From positions 124,001-188,000 of the forward strand of contig JAMKCF010000129.1 of NCBI GenBank assembly GCA_023634235.1: a stretch of 64,000 nucleotides of DNA, written 5' to 3'. Below, one piece after another: positions 47,201 through 60,708 of this stretch. The notes under the pieces are model-generated. The model did no database searches. It worked only from the letters and a program-made list of their open reading frames with translations, and was not told the DNA's origin. Origin of the DNA: Pisaster brevispinus (lineage: Eukaryota > Echinodermata > Asteroidea > Forcipulatida > Asteriidae). Every line of letters begins with the position of its first letter. The stretch's first letter is position 1. The position numbers and the translations under genes are program-made.

Positions 47201-48117
47201 GTGCCGGCAGGGGTCATGGCCCAAAATAAAAGTGCGGTGAATTTGGGAATAACTCCCGATCTAGGAGGGCTAGAGGGATGATTTTTTGGCCTGACTCTGC
47301 CTTAGGTATCCCTGCATCCGAAAATTAGACTTTTACGGCCGTTGCGGGCAGGCTTCACACCGGAAAAGACCAGCAAGCGGGGAAACTCCGAAAGCCCCGC
47401 AAATCATCAACGTGATTTTGCTGTAAAAAGACATAAATACAAAATAAGGAGGGTCACATCACCCCCAGGGCAATATCGAATCTGCACAATTTTAGTACCA
47501 CTGTAAAGCCCGTTTCAAGGGCTCCCTCTCCCGTGAGTTTGGGGTCGCTGACGATTCTGTAGGCGAGGCGAGCGGCCTGGATGTTAGGCCTACCCCTAAG
47601 AAAAATTGAAAAAAACAAAAAACAAAAACAAAACCCAGAAGCAAGGTCGTGCCGGCAGGGGTCATGGCCCAAAATAAAAGTGCGGTGAATTTGGGAATAA
47701 CTCCCGATCTAGGAGGGCTAGAGGGATGATTTGTTGGCCTGACTCTGCCTTAGGTATCCCTGCATCCGAAAATTAGACTTTTACGGCCGTTGCGGGCAGG
47801 CTTCACACCGGAAAAGACCAGCAAGCGGGGACACTCCGAAAGCCCCGCAAAACATCAACGTGATTTTGCTGTAAAAAGACACAAATACAAAATAAGGAGG
47901 GTCACATCACCCCCAGGGCAATATCGAATCTGCACAATTTTAGTACCACTGTAAAGCCCGTTTCAAGGGCTCCCTCTCCCGTGAGTTTTGGGTCGCTGAC
48001 GATTCTGTAGGCGAGGCGAGCGGCCTGGATGTTAGGCCCACCCCTTAGAGAAATAGGAAAACAAAAACCAGGGGTAATGGCCCAAAATAAAAGTGCGGTG
48101 ATTTTGGGAATAAGTCC
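44204..48117 (+). repeat. Three successive LLS trimers
   Basis: Units start at 44204 (L, 444 b), 44648 (L, 443), 45091 (S, 412); 45503 (L, 447), 45950 (L, 448), 46398 (S, 413); and 46811 (L, 446), 47257 (L, 448), 47705 (S, 413). Trimer lengths are 1,299, 1,308 and 1,307 b. The S at 45091 has a one-base deletion, CCTTAGTATCC, with CTGTTAAAAG; the L after it has CATCCAAAAATT. The unit at 47257 has GGGAAACTCCG, CAAATCATC and AGACATAAAT. Confidence 0.9.
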
Positions 48118-49880
48118 CGATCTAGGAGGGCTAGAGAGATGATTTTTTTTACCTGACTCTGCCTTAGGTATCCCTGCATCCGAAAATTAGACTTTTATGG
48201 CCGTTGCGGGCAGGCTTCACACCGGAAAAGACCAGCAAGCGGGGACACTCCGAAAGCCCCCCAAAACATCAACTTGATTTTGCTGTAAAAAGACACAAAT
48301 ACAAAATAAGGAGGGTCACATCACCCCCAGGGCAATATCGAATCTGCACAATTTTAGTACCACTGTAAAGCCCGTTTCAAGGGCTCCCTCTCCCGTGAGT
48401 TTGGGGTTGCTGACGATTCTGTAGGCGAGGCGAGCGGCCTGGATGTTAGGCCTACCCCTAAGAAAAATTGAAAAAAAAAAAAAAAAAAAAAAAAAACCCA
48501 GAAGCAAGGTCGTGCCGGCAGGGGTCATGGCCCAAAATAAAAGTGCGGTGAATTTGGGAATAACTCCCGATCTAGGAGGGCTAGAGGGATGATTTTTTGG
48601 CCTGACTCTGCCTTAGGTATCCCTGCATCCGAAAATTAGACTTTTACGGCCGTTGCGGGCAGGCTTCACACCGGAAAAGACCAGCAAGCGGGGAAACTCC
48701 GAAAGCCCCGCAAAACATCAACGTGATTTTGCTGTAAAAAGACATAAATACAAAATAAGGAGGGTCACATCACCCCCAGGGCAATATCGAATCTGCACAA
48801 TTTTAGTACCACTGTAAAGCCCGTTTCAAGGGCTCCCTCTCCCGTGAGTTTGGGGTCGCTGACGATTCTGTAGGCGAGGCGAGCGTCCTGGATGTTAGGC
48901 CTTCCCCTAAGAAAAATTGAAAAAAAAACAAAAACAAAAAAAAAACCCAGAAGCAAGGTCGTGCCGGCAGGGGTCATGGCCCAAAATAAAAGTGCGGTGA
49001 ATTTGGGAATAACTCCCGATCTAGGAGGGCTAGAGGGATGATTTTTTGGCCTGACTCTGCCTTAGGTATCCCTGCATCCGAAAATTAGACTTTTACGGCC
49101 GTTGCGGGCAGGCTTCACACCGGAAAAGACCAGCAAGCGGGGACACTCCGAAAGCCCCGCAAAACATCAACTTGATTTTGCTGTAAAAAGACACAAATAC
49201 AAAATAAGGAGGGTCACATCACCCCCAGGGCAATATCGAATCTGCACAATTTTAGTACCACTGTAAAGCCCGTTTCAAGGGCTCCCTCTCCCGTTAGTTT
49301 GGGGTCGCTGACGATTCTGTAGTCGAGGCGAGCGGCCTGGATGTTAGGCCTACCTCTAAGAAAAATTGAAAAAAAAAAAAAAAAAAAAAAAAAAAACCCA
49401 GAAGCAAGGTCGTGCCGGCAGGGGTCATGGCCCAAAATAAAAGTGCGGTGAATTTGGGAATAACTCCCGATCTAGGAGGGCTAGAGGGATGATTTTTTGG
49501 CCAGACTCTGCCTTAGGTATCCCTGCATCCGAAAATTAGACTTTTATGGCCGTTGCGGGCAGGCTTCACACCGGAAAAGACCAGCAAGCGGGGACACTCC
49601 GAAAGCCCCGCAAAACATCAACGTGATTTTGCTGTAAAAAGACACAAATACAAAATAAGGAGGGTCACATCACCCCCAGGGCAATATCGAATCTGCACAA
49701 TTTTAGTACCACTGTAAAGCCCGTTTCAAGGGCTCCCTCTCCCGTGAGTTTGGGGTCGCTGACGATTCTGTAGGCGAGGCGAGCGGCCTGGATGTTAGGC
49801 CCACCCCTTAGAGAAATAGGAAAACAAAAACCAGGGGTAATGGCCCAAAATAAAAGTGCGGTGATTTTGGGAATAAGTCC
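48118..49880 (+). repeat. LLLS group (1,763 b)
   Basis: Units start at 48118 (L, 450 b), 48568 (L, 449), 49017 (L, 451) and 49468 (S, 413). The first two repeat the units at 46811 and 47257 at a 1,307-1,311-b offset (GGGAAACTCCG, AGACATAAAT). The unit at 49017 introduces CCCGTTAGTTTGG. The unit at 49468 introduces GGCCAGACTC. Both marks spread through the rest of the window. Confidence 0.9.
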
Positions 49881-50232
49881 CGATCTAGGAGGGCTAGAGA
49901 GATGATTTTTTTACCTGACTCTGCCTTAGGTATCCCTGCATCCGAAAATTAGACTTTTACGGCCGTTGCGGGCAGGCTTCACACCGGAAAAGACCAGCAA
50001 GCGGGGACACTCCGAAAGCCCCCCAAAACATCAACTTGATTTTGCTGTAAAAATACACAAATACAAAATAAGGAGGGTCACATCACCCTCAGGGCAATAT
50101 CGAATCTGCACAATTTTAGTACCACTGTAAAGCCCGTTTCAAGGGCTCCCTCTCCCGTTAGTTTGGGGTCGCTGACGATTCTGTAGGCGAGGCGAGCGGC
50201 CTGGATGTTAGGCCTACCCCTAAGAAAAATTG

Positions 50233-50263
<31 letters not shown>

Positions 50264-52052
50264 CAGAAGCAAGGTCGTGCCGGCAGGGGTCATGGCCCAA
50301 AATAAAAGTGCGGTGAATTTGGGAATAACTCCCGATCTAGGAGGGCTAGAGGGATGATTTTTTGGCCAGACTCTGCCTTAGGTATCCCTGCATCCGAAAA
50401 TTAGACTTTTACTGCCGTTGCGGGCAGGCTTCACACCGGAAAAGACCAGCAAGCGGGGACATTCCGAAAGCCCCGCAAAACATCAACGTGATTTTGCTGT
50501 AAAAAGACACAAATACAAAATAAGGAGGGTCACATCACCCCCAGGGCAATATCGAATCTGCAAAATTTTAGTACCACTGTAAAGCCCGTTTCAAGGGCTC
50601 CCTCTCCCGTGAGTTTGGGGTCGCTGACGATTCTGTAGGCGAGGCGAGCGGCCTGGATGTTAGGCCCACCCCTTAGAGAAATAGGAAAACAAAAACCAGG
50701 GGTAATGGCCCAAAATAAAAGTGCGGTGATTTTGGGAATAAGTCCCGATCTAGGAGGGCTAGAGAGATGATTTTTTTTACCTGACTCTGCCTTAGGTATC
50801 CCTGCATCCGAAAATTAGACTTTTACGGCCGTTGCGGGCAGGCTTCACACCGGAAAAGACCAGCAAGCGGGGACACTCCGAAAGCCCCCCAAAACATCAA
50901 CTTGATTTTGCTGTAAAAAGACACAAATACAAAATAAGGAGGGTCACATCACCCTCAGGGCAATATCGAATCTGCACAATTTTAGTACCACTGTAAAGCC
51001 CGTTTAAAGGGCTCCCTCTCCCGTGAGTTTGGGGTTGCTGACGATTCTGTAGGCGAGGCGAGCAGCCTGGATGTTAGGCCTACCCCTAAGAAAAATTGAA
51101 AAAAAAACAAAAAAACAAAACAACCCAGAAGCAAGGTCGTGCCGGCAGGGGTCATGGCCCAAAATAAAAGTGCGGTGAATTTGGGAATAACTCCCGATCT
51201 AGGAGGGCTAGAGGGATGATTTTTTGGCCTGAATCTGCCTTAGGTATCCCTGCATCCGAAAATTAGACTTTTACGGCCGTTGCGGGCAGGCTTCACACCG
51301 GAAAAGACCAGCAAGCGGGGACATTCCGAAAGCCCCGCAAAACATCAACGTGATTTTGCTGTAAAAAGAAACAAATACAAAATAAGGAGGGTCACATCAC
51401 CCCCAGGGCAATATCGAATCTGCACAATTTTAGTACCACTGTAAAGCCCGTTTCAAGGGCTCCCTCTCCCGTGAGTTTGGGGTTGCTGACGATTCTGTAG
51501 GCGAGGCGAGCGGCCTGGATGTTAGGCCTACCCCTAAGAAAAATTGAAAAAAACAAAAAAAAAAAAAACCCAGAAGCAAGGTCGTGCCGGCAGGGGTCAT
51601 GGCCCAAAATAAAAGTGCGGTGAATTTGGGAATAACTCCCGATCTAGGAGGGCTAGAGGGATGATTTTTTGGCCTGACTCTGCCTTAGGTATCCCTGCAT
51701 CCGAAAATTAGACTTTTACGGCCGTTGCGGGCAGGCTTCACACCGGAAAAGACCAGCAAGCGGGGACACTCCGAAAGCCCCGCAAAACATCAACTTGATT
51801 TTGCTGTAAAAAGACACAAATACAAAATAAGGAGGGTCACATCACCCCCAGGGCAATATCGAATCTGCACAATTTTAGTACCACTGTAAAGCCCGTTTCA
51901 AGGGCTCCCTCTCCCGTGAGTTTGGGGTCGCTGACGATTCTGTAGGCGAGGCGAGCGGCCTGGATGTTAGGCCCACCCCTTAGAGAAATAGGAAAACAAA
52001 AACCAGGGGTAATGGCCCAAAATAAAAGTGCGGTGATTTTGGGAATAAGTCC
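49881..52052 (+). repeat. 2.17-kb pentamer (LSLLS), copy 1
   Basis: Units start at 49881 (L, 452 b), 50333 (S, 413), 50746 (L, 449), 51195 (L, 445) and 51640 (S, 413). Marks in order are ACCCTCAGGG with CCGTTAGTTTGG; GGCCAGACTC, TTTACTGCCG, GACATTCCG and CTGCAAAATTTTAG; an eight-T head with GTTTAAAGGG and GAGCAGCC; GGCCTGAATCTGCC with AAGAAACAAAT; and CCCCGC with CAACTTG. Confidence 0.92.
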
Positions 52053-52404
52053 CGATCTAGGAGGGCTAGAGAGATGATTTTTTTACCTGACTCTGCCTTA
52101 GGTATCCCTGCATCCGAAAATTAGACTTTTACGGCCGTTGCGGGCAGGCTTCACACCGGAAAAGACCAGCAAGCGGGGACACTCCGAAAGCCCCCCAAAA
52201 CATCAACTTGATTTTGCTGTAAAAAGACACAAATACAAAATAAGGAGGGTCACATCACCCTCAGGGCAATATCGAATCTGCACAATTTTAGTACCACTGT
52301 AAAGCCCGTTTCAAGGGCTCCCTCTCCCGTTAGTTTGGGGTCGCTGACGATTCTGTAGGCGAGGCGAGCGGCCTGGATGTTAGGCCTACCCCTAAGAAAA
52401 ATTG

Positions 52405-52435
<31 letters not shown>

Positions 52436-54228
52436 CAGAAGCAAGGTCGTGCCGGCAGGGGTCATGGCCCAAAATAAAAGTGCGGTGAATTTGGGAATAA
52501 CTCCCGATCTAGGAGGGCTAGAGGGATGATTTTTTGGCCAGACTCTGCCTTAGGTATCCCTGCATCCGAAAATTAGACTTTTACTGCCGTTGCGGGCAGG
52601 CTTCACACCGGAAAAGACCAGCAAGCGGGGACATTCCGAAAGCCCCGCAAAACATCAACGTGATTTTGCTGTAAAAAGACACAAATACAAAATAAGGAGG
52701 GTCACATCACCCCCAGGGCAATATCGAATCTGCAAAATTTTAGTACCACTGTAAAGCCCGTTTCAAGGGCTCCCTCTCCCGTGAGTTTGGGGTCGCTGAC
52801 GATTCTGTAGGCGAGGCGAGCGGCCTGGATGTTAGGCCCACCCCTTAGAGAAATAGGAAAACAAAAACCAGGGGTAATGGCCCAAAATAAAAGTGCGGTG
52901 ATTTTGGGAATAAGTCCCGATCTAGGAGGGCTAGAGAGATGATTTTTTTTACCTGACTCTGCCTTAGGTATCCCTGCATCCGAAAATTAGACTTTTACGG
53001 CCGTTGCGGGCAGGCTTCACACCGGAAAAGACCAGCAAGCGGGGACACTCCGAAAGCCCCCCAAAACATCAACTTGATTTTGCTGTAAAAAGACACAAAT
53101 ACAAAATAAGGAGGGTCACATCACCCTCAGGGCAATATCGAATCTGCACAATTTTAGTACCACTGTAAAGCCCGTTTAAAGGGCTCCCTCTCCCGTGAGT
53201 TTGGGGTTGCTGACGATTCTGTAGGCGAGGCGAGCAGCCTGGATGTTAGGCCTACCCCTAAGAAAAATTGAAAAAAAAAAAAAAAAAAAAAACAACCCAG
53301 AAGCAAGGTCGTGCCGGCAGGGGTCATGGCCCAAAATAAAAGTGCGGTGAATTTGGGAATAACTCCCGATCTAGGAGGGCTAGAGGGATGATTTTTTGGC
53401 CTGAATCTGCCTTAGGTATCCCTGCATCCGAAAATTAGACTTTTACGGCCGTTGCGGGCAGGCTTCACACCGGAAAAGACCAGCAAGCGGGGACATTCCG
53501 AAAGCCCCGCAAAACATCAACGTGATTTTGCTGTAAAAAGAAACAAATACAAAATAAGGAGGGTCACATCACCCCCAGGGCAATATCGAATCTGCACAAT
53601 TTTAGTACCACTGTAAAGCCCGTTTCAAGGGCTCCCTCTCCCGTGAGTTTGGGGTTGCTGACGATTCTGTAGGCGAGGCGAGCGGCCTGGATGTTAGGCC
53701 TTCCCCTAAGAAAAATTGAAAAAAAAACAAAAACAAAAAAAAAACCCAGAAGCAAGGTCGTGCCGGCAGGGGTCATGGCCCAAAATAAAAGTGCGGTGAA
53801 TTTGGGAATAACTCCCGATCTAGGAGGGCTAGAGGGATGATTTTTTGGCCTGACTCTGCCTTAGGTATCCCTGCATCCGAAAATTAGACTTTTACGGCCG
53901 TTGCGGGCAGGCTTCACACCGGAAAAGACCAGCAAGCGGGGACACTCCGAAAGCCCCGCAAAACATCAACTTGATTTTGCTGTAAAAAGACACAAATACA
54001 AAATAAGGAGGGTCACATCACCCCCAGGGCAATATCGAATCTGCACAATTTTAGTACCACTGTAAAGCCCGTTTCAAGGGCTCCCTCTCCCGTGAGTTTG
54101 GGGTCGCTGACGATTCTGTAGGCGAGGCGAGCGGCCTGGATGTTAGGCCCACCCCTTAGAGAAATAGGAAAACAAAAACCAGGGGTAATGGCCCAAAATA
54201 AAAGTGCGGTGATTTTGGGAATAAGTCC
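52053..54228 (+). repeat. 2.17-kb pentamer, copy 2
   Basis: Units start at 52053 (L, 452 b), 52505 (S, 413), 52918 (L, 449), 53367 (L, 449) and 53816 (S, 413). Every mark of the previous pentamer recurs in order. The main differences are in the A tracts: that of 50746 is broken by several C while that of 52918 is almost pure A, and that of 53367 has the C pattern seen at 48568 together with TTCCCCTAAG. Confidence 0.92.
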
Positions 54229-54581
54229 CGATCTAGGAGGGCTAGAGAGATGATTTTTTTACCTGACTCTGCCTTAGGTATCCCTGCATCCGAAAATTAG
54301 ACTTTTACGGCCGTTGCGGGCAGGCTTCACACCGGAAAAGACCAGCAAGCGGGGACACTCCGAAAGCCCCCCAAAACATCAACTTGATTTTGCTGTAAAA
54401 AGACACAAATACAAAATAAGGAGGGTCACATCACCCTCAGGGCAATATCGAATCTGCACAATTTTAGTACCACTGTAAAGCCCGTTTCAAGGGCTCCCTC
54501 TCCCGTTAGTTTTGGGGTCGCTGACGATTCTGTAGGCGAGGCGAGCGGCCTGGATGTTAGGCCTACCCCTAAGAAAAATTG

Positions 54582-54613
<32 letters not shown>

Positions 54614-55955
54614 AGAAGCAAGGTCGTGCCGGCAGGGGTCATGGCCCAAAATAAAAGTGCGGTGAATTTGGGAATAACTCCCGATCTAGGAGGGCTAGAG
54701 GGATGATTTTTTGGCCAGACTCTGCCTTAGGTATCCCTGCATCCGAAAATTAGACTTTTACTGCCGTTGCGGGCAGGCTTCACACCGGAAAAGACCAGCA
54801 AGCGGGGACATTCCGAAAGCCCCGCAAAACATCAACGTGATTTTGCTGTAAAAAGACACAAATACAAAATAAGGAGGGTCACATCACCCCCAGGGCAATA
54901 TCGAATCTGCAAAATTTTAGTACCACTGTAAAGCCCGTTTCAAGGGCTCCCTCTCCCGTGAGTTTGGGGTCGCTGACGATTCTGTAGGCGAGGCGAGCGG
55001 CCTGGATGTTAGGCCCACCCCTTAGAGAAATAGGAAAACAAAAACCAGGGGTAATGGCCCAAAATAAAAGTGCGGTGATTTTGGGAATAAGTCCCGATCT
55101 AGGAGGGCTAGAGAGATGATTTTTTTTACCTGACTCTGCCTTAGGTATCCCTGCATCCGAAAATTAGACTTTTACGGCCGTTGCGGGCAGGCTTCACACC
55201 GGAAAAGACCAGCAAGCGGGGACACTCCGAAAGCCCCCCAAAACATCAACTTGATTTTGCTGTAAAAAGACACAAATACAAAATAAGGAGGGTCACATCA
55301 CCCTCAGGGCAATATCGAATCTGCACAATTTTAGTACCACTGTAAAGCCCGTTTAAAGGGCTCCCTCTCCCGTGAGTTTGGGGTTGCTGAATATTCTGTA
55401 GGCGAGGCGAGCAGCCTGGATGTTAGGCCTACCCCTAAGAAAAATTGAAAAAAAAAAAAAAAAAAAAAAAACCCAGAAGCAAGGTCGTGCCGGCAGGGGT
55501 CATGGCCCAAAATAAAAGTGCGGTGAATTTGGGAATAACTCCCGATCTAGGAGGGCTAGAGGGATGATTTTTTGGCCTGAATCTGCCTTAGGTATCCCTG
55601 CATCCGAAAATTAGACTTTTACGGCCGTTGCGGGCAGGCTTCACACCGGAAAAGACCAGCAAGCGGGGACATTCCGAAAGCCCCGCAAAACATCAACGTG
55701 ATTTTGCTGTAAAAAGAAACAAATACAAAATAAGGAGGGTCACATCACCCCCAGGGCAAAATCGAATCTGCACAATTTTAGTACCACTGTAAAGCCCGTT
55801 TTAAGGGCTCCCTCTCCCGTGAGTTTGGGGTTGCTGACGATTCTGTAGGCGAGGCGAGCGGCCTGGATGTTAGGCCCACCCCTTAGAGAAATAGGAAAAC
55901 AAAAACCAGGGGTAATGGCCCAAAATAAAAGTGCGGTGCTTTTGGGAATAATTCC
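54229..55955 (+). repeat. 2.17-kb pentamer, copy 3, lacking one unit
   Basis: Units start at 54229 (L, 453 b), 54682 (S, 413), 55095 (L, 448) and 55543 (S, 413). The first three match the pentamer. The fourth has the head and early body of 51195 (GGCCTGAATCTGCC, AAGAAACAAAT, GGGGTTGCTG) but ends in an S linker, as if units four and five had been merged into one. Private marks are GTTAGTTTTGGGG, GAATATTCTG and GCAAAATCG. Confidence 0.88.
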
Positions 55956-58470
55956 CGATCTAGGAGGACTAGAGAGATGATTTTTTTAGCTGACTCTGCC
56001 TTAGGTATCCCTGCATCCGAAAATTAGACTTTTACGGCCGTTGCGGGCAGGCTGCACACCGGAAAAGACCAGCAAGCGGGGACACTCCGAAAGCCCCCCA
56101 AAACATCAACTTAATTTTGCTGTAAAAAGACACAAATACAAAATAAGGAGGGTCACATCACCCCCAGGGCAATATCGAATCTGCACAATTTTAGTACCAC
56201 TGTAAAGCCCGTTTCAAGGGCTCCCTCTCCCGTGAGTTTGGGGTCGCTGACAATTCTGTAGGCGAGGCGAGCGGCCTGGATGTTAGGCCTTCCCCTAAGA
56301 AAAATTGAAAAAAAAAAGAAAAAAAAAACCCAGAAGCAAGGTCGTGCCGGCAGGGGTCATGACCGAAAATAAAAGTGCGGTGAATTTGGGAATAACTCCC
56401 GATCTAGGATGGCTAGAGGGATGATTTTTTGGCCTGACTCTGCCTAAGGTATCCCTGCATCCGAAAATTAGACTTTTACGGCCGTTGCGGCAGGCTTCAC
56501 ACCGGAAAAGACCAGCAAGCGGGGACACTCCGAAAGCCCCGCAAAACATCAACGTGATTTTGCTGTAAAAAGACACAAATACAAAATAAGGAGGGTCACA
56601 TCACCCCCAGGGAAATATCGAATCTGCACAATGTTAGTACCACTGTAAAGCCCGTTTCAAGGGCTCCCTCTCCCGTGAGTTTGGGGTCGCTGACGATTCT
56701 GTAGGCGAGGCGAGCGGCCTGGATGTTAGGCCCACCCCTTAGAGAAATAGGAAAACAAAAACCAGGGGTAATGGCCCAAAATAAAAGTGCGGTGATTTTG
56801 GGAATAAGTCCCGATCTAGGAGGGCTAGAGAGATGATTTTTTTACCTGACTCTGCCTTAGGTATCCCTGCATCCGAAAATTAGACTTTTACGGCCGTTGC
56901 GGGCAGGCTTCACACCGGAAAAGACCAGCAAGCGGGGACACTCTGAAAGCCCCCCAAAACATCAACTTGATTTTGCTGTAAAAAGACACAAATACAAAAT
57001 AAGGAGGGTCACATCACCCCCAGGGCAATATCGAATCTGCACAATTTTAGTACCACTGTAAAGCCCGTCTCAAGGGCTCCCTCTCCCGTGAGTTTGGGGT
57101 CGCTGACAATTCTGTAGGCGAGGCGAGCGGCCTGGATGTTAGGCCTACCCCTAAGAAAAATTGAAAAAAAAAAGAAAAAAAAAAACCCAGAAGCAAGGTC
57201 GTGCCGGCAGGGGTCATGGCCCAAAATAAAAGTGCGGTGAATTTGGGAATAACTCCCGATCTAGGAGGGCTAGAGGGATGATTTTTTGGCCTGACTCTGC
57301 CTTAGTATCCCTGCATCCGAAAATTAGACTTTTACGGCCGTTGCGGGCAGGCTTCACACCGGAAAAGACCAGCAAGCGGGGACACTCCGAAAGCCCCGCA
57401 AAACATCAACGTGATTTTGCTGTTAAAAGACACAAATACAAAATAAGGAGGGTCACATCACCCCCCAGGGCAATATCGAATCTGCACAATTTTAGTACCA
57501 CTGTAAAGCCCGTTTCAAGGGCTCCCTCTCCCGTGAGTTTGGGGTCGCTGACGATTCTGTAGGCGAGGCGAGCGGCCTGGATGTTAGGCCCACCCCTTAG
57601 AGAAATAGGAAAACAAAAACCAGGGGTAATGGCCCAAAATAAAAGTGCGGTGATTTTGGGAATAAGTCCCGATCTAGGAGGGCTAGAGAGATGATTTTTT
57701 TACCTGACTCTGCCTTAGGTATCCCTGCATCCAAAAATTAGACTTTTACGGCCGTTGCGGGCAGGCTTCACACCGGAAAAGACCAGCAAGCGGGGACACT
57801 CCGAAAGCCCCCCAAAACATCAACTTGATTTTGCTGTAAAAAGACACAAATACAAAATAAGGAGGGTCACATCACCCCCAGGGCAATATCGAATCTGCAC
57901 AATTTTAGTACCACTGTAAAGCCCGTTTCAAGGGCTCCCTCTCCCGTGAGTTTGGGGTCGCTGACGATTCTGTAGGCGAGGCGAGCGGCCTGGATGTTAG
58001 GCCTACCCCTAAGAAAAATTGAAAAAAAAACAAAAACAAAAAAAAAACCCAGAAGCAAGGTCGTGCCGGCAGGGGTCATGGCCCAAAATAAAAGTGCGGT
58101 GAATTTGGGAATAACTCCCGATCTAGGAGGGCTAGAGGGATGATTTTTAGGCCTGACTCTGCCTTAGGTATCCCTGCATCCGAAAATTAGACTTTTACGG
58201 CCGTTGCGGGCAGGCTTCACACCGGAAAAGACCAGCAAGCGGGGACACTCCGAAAGCCCCGCAAAACATCAACTTGATTTTGCTGTAAAAAGACACAAAT
58301 ACAAAATAAGGAGGGTCACATCACCCCCAGGGCAATATCGAATCTGCACAATTTTAGTACCACTGTAAAGCCCGTTTCAAGGGCTCCCTCTCCCGTTAGT
58401 TTGGGGTCGCTGACGATTCTGTAGGCGAGGCGAGCGGCCTGGATGTTAGGCCTACCCCTAAGAAAAATTG

Positions 58471-58501
<31 letters not shown>

Positions 58502-59396
58502 CAGAAGCAAGGTCGTGCCGGCAGGGGTCATGGCCCAAAATAAAAGTGCGGTGAATTTGGGAATAACTCCCGATCTAGGAGGGCTAGAGGGATGATTTTT
58601 TGGCCAGACTCTGCCTTAGGTATCCCTGCATCCGAAAATTAGACTTTTACGGCCGTTGCGGGCAGGCTTCACACCGGAAAAGACCAGCAAGCGGGGACAC
58701 TCCGAAAGCCCCGCAAAACATCAACGTGATTTTGCTGTTAAAAGACACAAATACAAAATAAGGAGGGTCACATCACCCCCAGGGCAATATCGAATCTGCA
58801 CAATTTTAGTACCACTGTAAAGCCCGTTTCAAGGGCTCCCTCTCCCGTGAGTTTGGGGTCGCTGACGATTCTGTAGGCGAGGCGAGCGGCCTGGATGTTA
58901 GGCCCACCCCTTAGAGAAATAGGAAAACAAAAACCAGGGGTAATGGCCCAAAATAAAAGTGCGGTAATTTTGGGAATAAGTCCCGATCTAGGAGGGCTAG
59001 AGAGATGATTTTTTTACCTGACTCTGCCTTAGGTATCCCTGCATCCAAAAATTAGACTTTTACGGCCGTTGCGGGCAGGCTTCACACCGGAAAAGACCAG
59101 CAAGCGGGGACACTCCGAAAGCCCCCCAAAACATCAACTTGATTTTGCTGTAAAAAGACACAAATACAAAATAAGGAGGGTCACATCACCCCCAGGGAAA
59201 TATCGAATCTGCACAATGTTAGTACCACTGTAAAGCCCGTTTCAAGGGCTCCCTCTCCCGTGAGTTTGGGGTCGCTGACGATTCTGTAGGCGAGGCGAGC
59301 GGCCTGGATGTTAGGCCTACCCCTTAGAGAAATAGGAAAACAAAAACCAGGGGTAATGGCCCAAAATAAAAGTGCGGTGATTTTGGGAATAAGTCC
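55956..59396 (+). repeat. Eight-unit block, first copy
   Basis: Units start at 55956 (L, 444 b), 56400 (S, 412), 56812 (L, 445), 57257 (S, 413), 57670 (L, 449), 58119 (L, 452), 58571 (S, 413) and 58984 (S, 413). Marks are GGACTAGAG with TTAGCTGAC and CTTAATTTTG; GCCTAAGG with GTTGCGGCAGG and CAATGTTAG; CTCTGAAAGCC; CCTTAGTATCC; CATCCAAAAATT; GATTTTTAGGCC; GGCCAGACTC with CTGTTAAAAG; and GGGAAATATCG. The CCTTAGTATCC/CATCCAAAAATT pair was seen before at 45091-45503. Confidence 0.9.
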
Positions 59397-60708
59397 CGAT
59401 CTAGGAGGGCTAGAGAGATGATTTTTTTACCTGACTCTGCCTTAGGTATCCCTGCATCCGAAAATTAGACTTTTACGGCCGTTGCGGGCAGGCTTCACAC
59501 CGGAAAAGACCAGCAAGCGGGGACACTCCGAAAGCCCCCCAAAACATCAACTTGATTTTGCTGTAAAAAGACACAAATACAAAATAAGGAGGGTCACATC
59601 ACCCTCAGGGCAATATCGAATCTGCACAATTTTAGTACCACTGTAAAGCCCGTTTCAAGGGCTCCCTCTCCCGTTAGTTTGGGGTCGCTGACGATTCTGT
59701 AGGCGAGGCGAGCGGACAGGATGTTAGGCCTACCCCTAAGAAAAATTGAAAAAAAAAAAAAAAAAAAAAAAAAAAACCCAGAAGCAAGGTCGTGCCGGCA
59801 GGGGTCATGGCCCAAAATAAAAGTGCGGTGAATTTGGGAATAACTCCCGATCTAGGAGGGCTAGAGGGATGATTTTTTGGCCAGACTCTGCCTTAGGTAT
59901 CCCTGCATCCGAAAATTAGACTTTTACTGCCGTTGCGGGCAGGCTTCACACCGGAAAAGACCAGCAAGCGGGGACATTCCGAAAGCCCCGCAAAACATCA
60001 ACGTGATTTTGCTGTAAAAAGACACAAATACAAAATAAGGAGGGTCACATCACCCCCAGGGCAATATCGAATCTGCAAAATTTTAGTACCACTGTAAAGC
60101 CCGTTTCAAGGGCTCCCTCTCCCGTGAGTTTGGGGTCGCTGACGATTCTGTAGGCGAGGCGAGCGGCCTGGATGTTAGGCCCACCCCTTAGAGAAATAGG
60201 AAAACAAAAACCAGGGGTAATGGCCCAAAATAAAAGTGCGGTGATTTTGGGAATAAGTCCCGATCTAGGAGGGCTAGAGAGATGATTTTTTTTACCTGAC
60301 TCTGCCTTAGGTATCCCTGCATCCGAAAATTAGACTTTTACGGCCGTTGCGGGCAGGCTTCACACCGGAAAAGACCAGCAAGCGGGGACACTCCGAAAGC
60401 CCCCCAAAACATCAACTTGATTTTGCTGTAAAAAGACACAAATACAAAATAAGGAGGGTCACATCACCCTCAGGGCAATATCGAATCTGCACAATTTTAG
60501 TACCACTGTAAAGCCCGTTTAAAGGGCTCCCTCTCCCGTGAGTTTGGGGTTGCTGACGATTCTGTAGGCGAAGCGAGCAGCCTGGATGTTAGGCCTACCC
60601 CTAAGAAAAATTGAAAAAAAAAAAAAAAAAAAAAAAACCCAGAAGCAAGGTCGTGCCGGCAGGGGTCATGGCCCAAAATAAAAGTGCGGTGAATTTGGGA
60701 ATAACTCC
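59397..60708 (+). repeat. Copy of the 54229 block (three units)
   Basis: Units start at 59397 (L, 451 b), 59848 (S, 413) and 60261 (L, 448). They match the units at 54229, 54682 and 55095 at an offset of 5,166-5,168 b. Private marks here are GCGGACAGG in the first and GCGAAGCGAGCAGCC in the third. The unit corresponding to 55543 is missing, and the next unit begins directly after an L linker. Confidence 0.9.
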
